Positions 21,538 to 21,598 of a stretch of 21,598 bases of DNA are shown here, piece by piece. The stretch spans positions 1-21,598 of the forward strand of contig JBBWZQ010000344.1 of the NCBI GenBank assembly GCA_039649115.1. The letters run 5' to 3'. This stretch comes from DATEJJ01 sp039649115. GTDB taxonomy: Bacteria > Actinomycetota > Actinomycetes > Mycobacteriales > Micromonosporaceae. A program made the translations under genes and the position numbers. Position 1 is the first letter of the stretch; the number at the start of each line of letters is the position of its first letter. The notes under the pieces are model-generated. The model saw only the letters and a list, made by a program, of their open reading frames with translations. It was not told the origin of the DNA and did not search any database.

Positions 21538-21598
21538 TCCGCCCCGACGCACAGCCTGCCGCCGGCGCAGTCCTGCCCGCCGCCCCGCACCCCGCCCC

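Overview
The window is very GC-rich, with a strong G/C bias at third codon positions, GTG starts and an Lsr2 gene. This points to a high-GC actinobacterium. The family set (glucodextranase, several GGDEF proteins, Lsr2, AzgA-like permease, GntR/FCD regulator) would fit Micromonosporaceae, but the genus is inference. I found no rRNA, tRNA, CRISPR array or insertion sequence. It reads as chromosomal accessory or metabolic DNA.

Layout. (1) 1-6613, alpha-glycan use: a YicI-type GH31 alpha-xylosidase (minus) and a large secreted glucodextranase/glucoamylase-type GH15 enzyme (minus) flank a small rhomboid-like membrane protein (plus). Each hydrolase has a plausible repressor site in its own upstream region: a XylR/ROK-like inverted repeat before yicI and a MalR-like TGCAAG/CTTGCA palindrome before the GH15 gene. 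(2) 6733-9834, the least familiar part: a tight four-gene minus-strand operon. It encodes a glycine-zipper plus Gln/Ala-helix protein, a small helical protein, a free-standing I9-like propeptide/inhibitor and a leaderless subtilisin-like (S8) protease. The free-standing I9-like protein resembles the protease's own N-terminal domain. (3) 9993-13755, divergent from that operon: two consecutive cyclic-di-GMP genes (membrane-GGDEF-EAL, then GAF-PAS-GGDEF), followed by a lipoprotein gene (13820-14371). (4) 14395-19547, minus strand: an AzgA/NCS2-type permease and a biuret-hydrolase-like cysteine hydrolase form one pair. Upstream of them lie a GntR/FCD regulator, an FAD oxidoreductase overlapping it by 4 bp (ATGA), and a two-domain protein with a histone-H1-like Ala/Lys tail and a C-terminal HTH. 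(5) 19891-21501: Lsr2, divergent from the H1-like gene, and a convergent PIG-V-like membrane mannosyltransferase.

How the parts may work together. The GH15 enzyme probably cuts alpha-1,6/1,4-glucans outside the cell, while YicI removes alpha-xylose from imported oligosaccharides. The hydrolase/permease pair, probably controlled by the GntR protein, suggests uptake and deamidation of a small ureide or amide such as biuret. The two c-di-GMP proteins are probably co-expressed and differ in product-inhibition potential: RxxD is present in the second and absent in the first. The protease operon is the best candidate for an undescribed system. Its two small proteins have no recognised family and may be the protease's substrates or partners.
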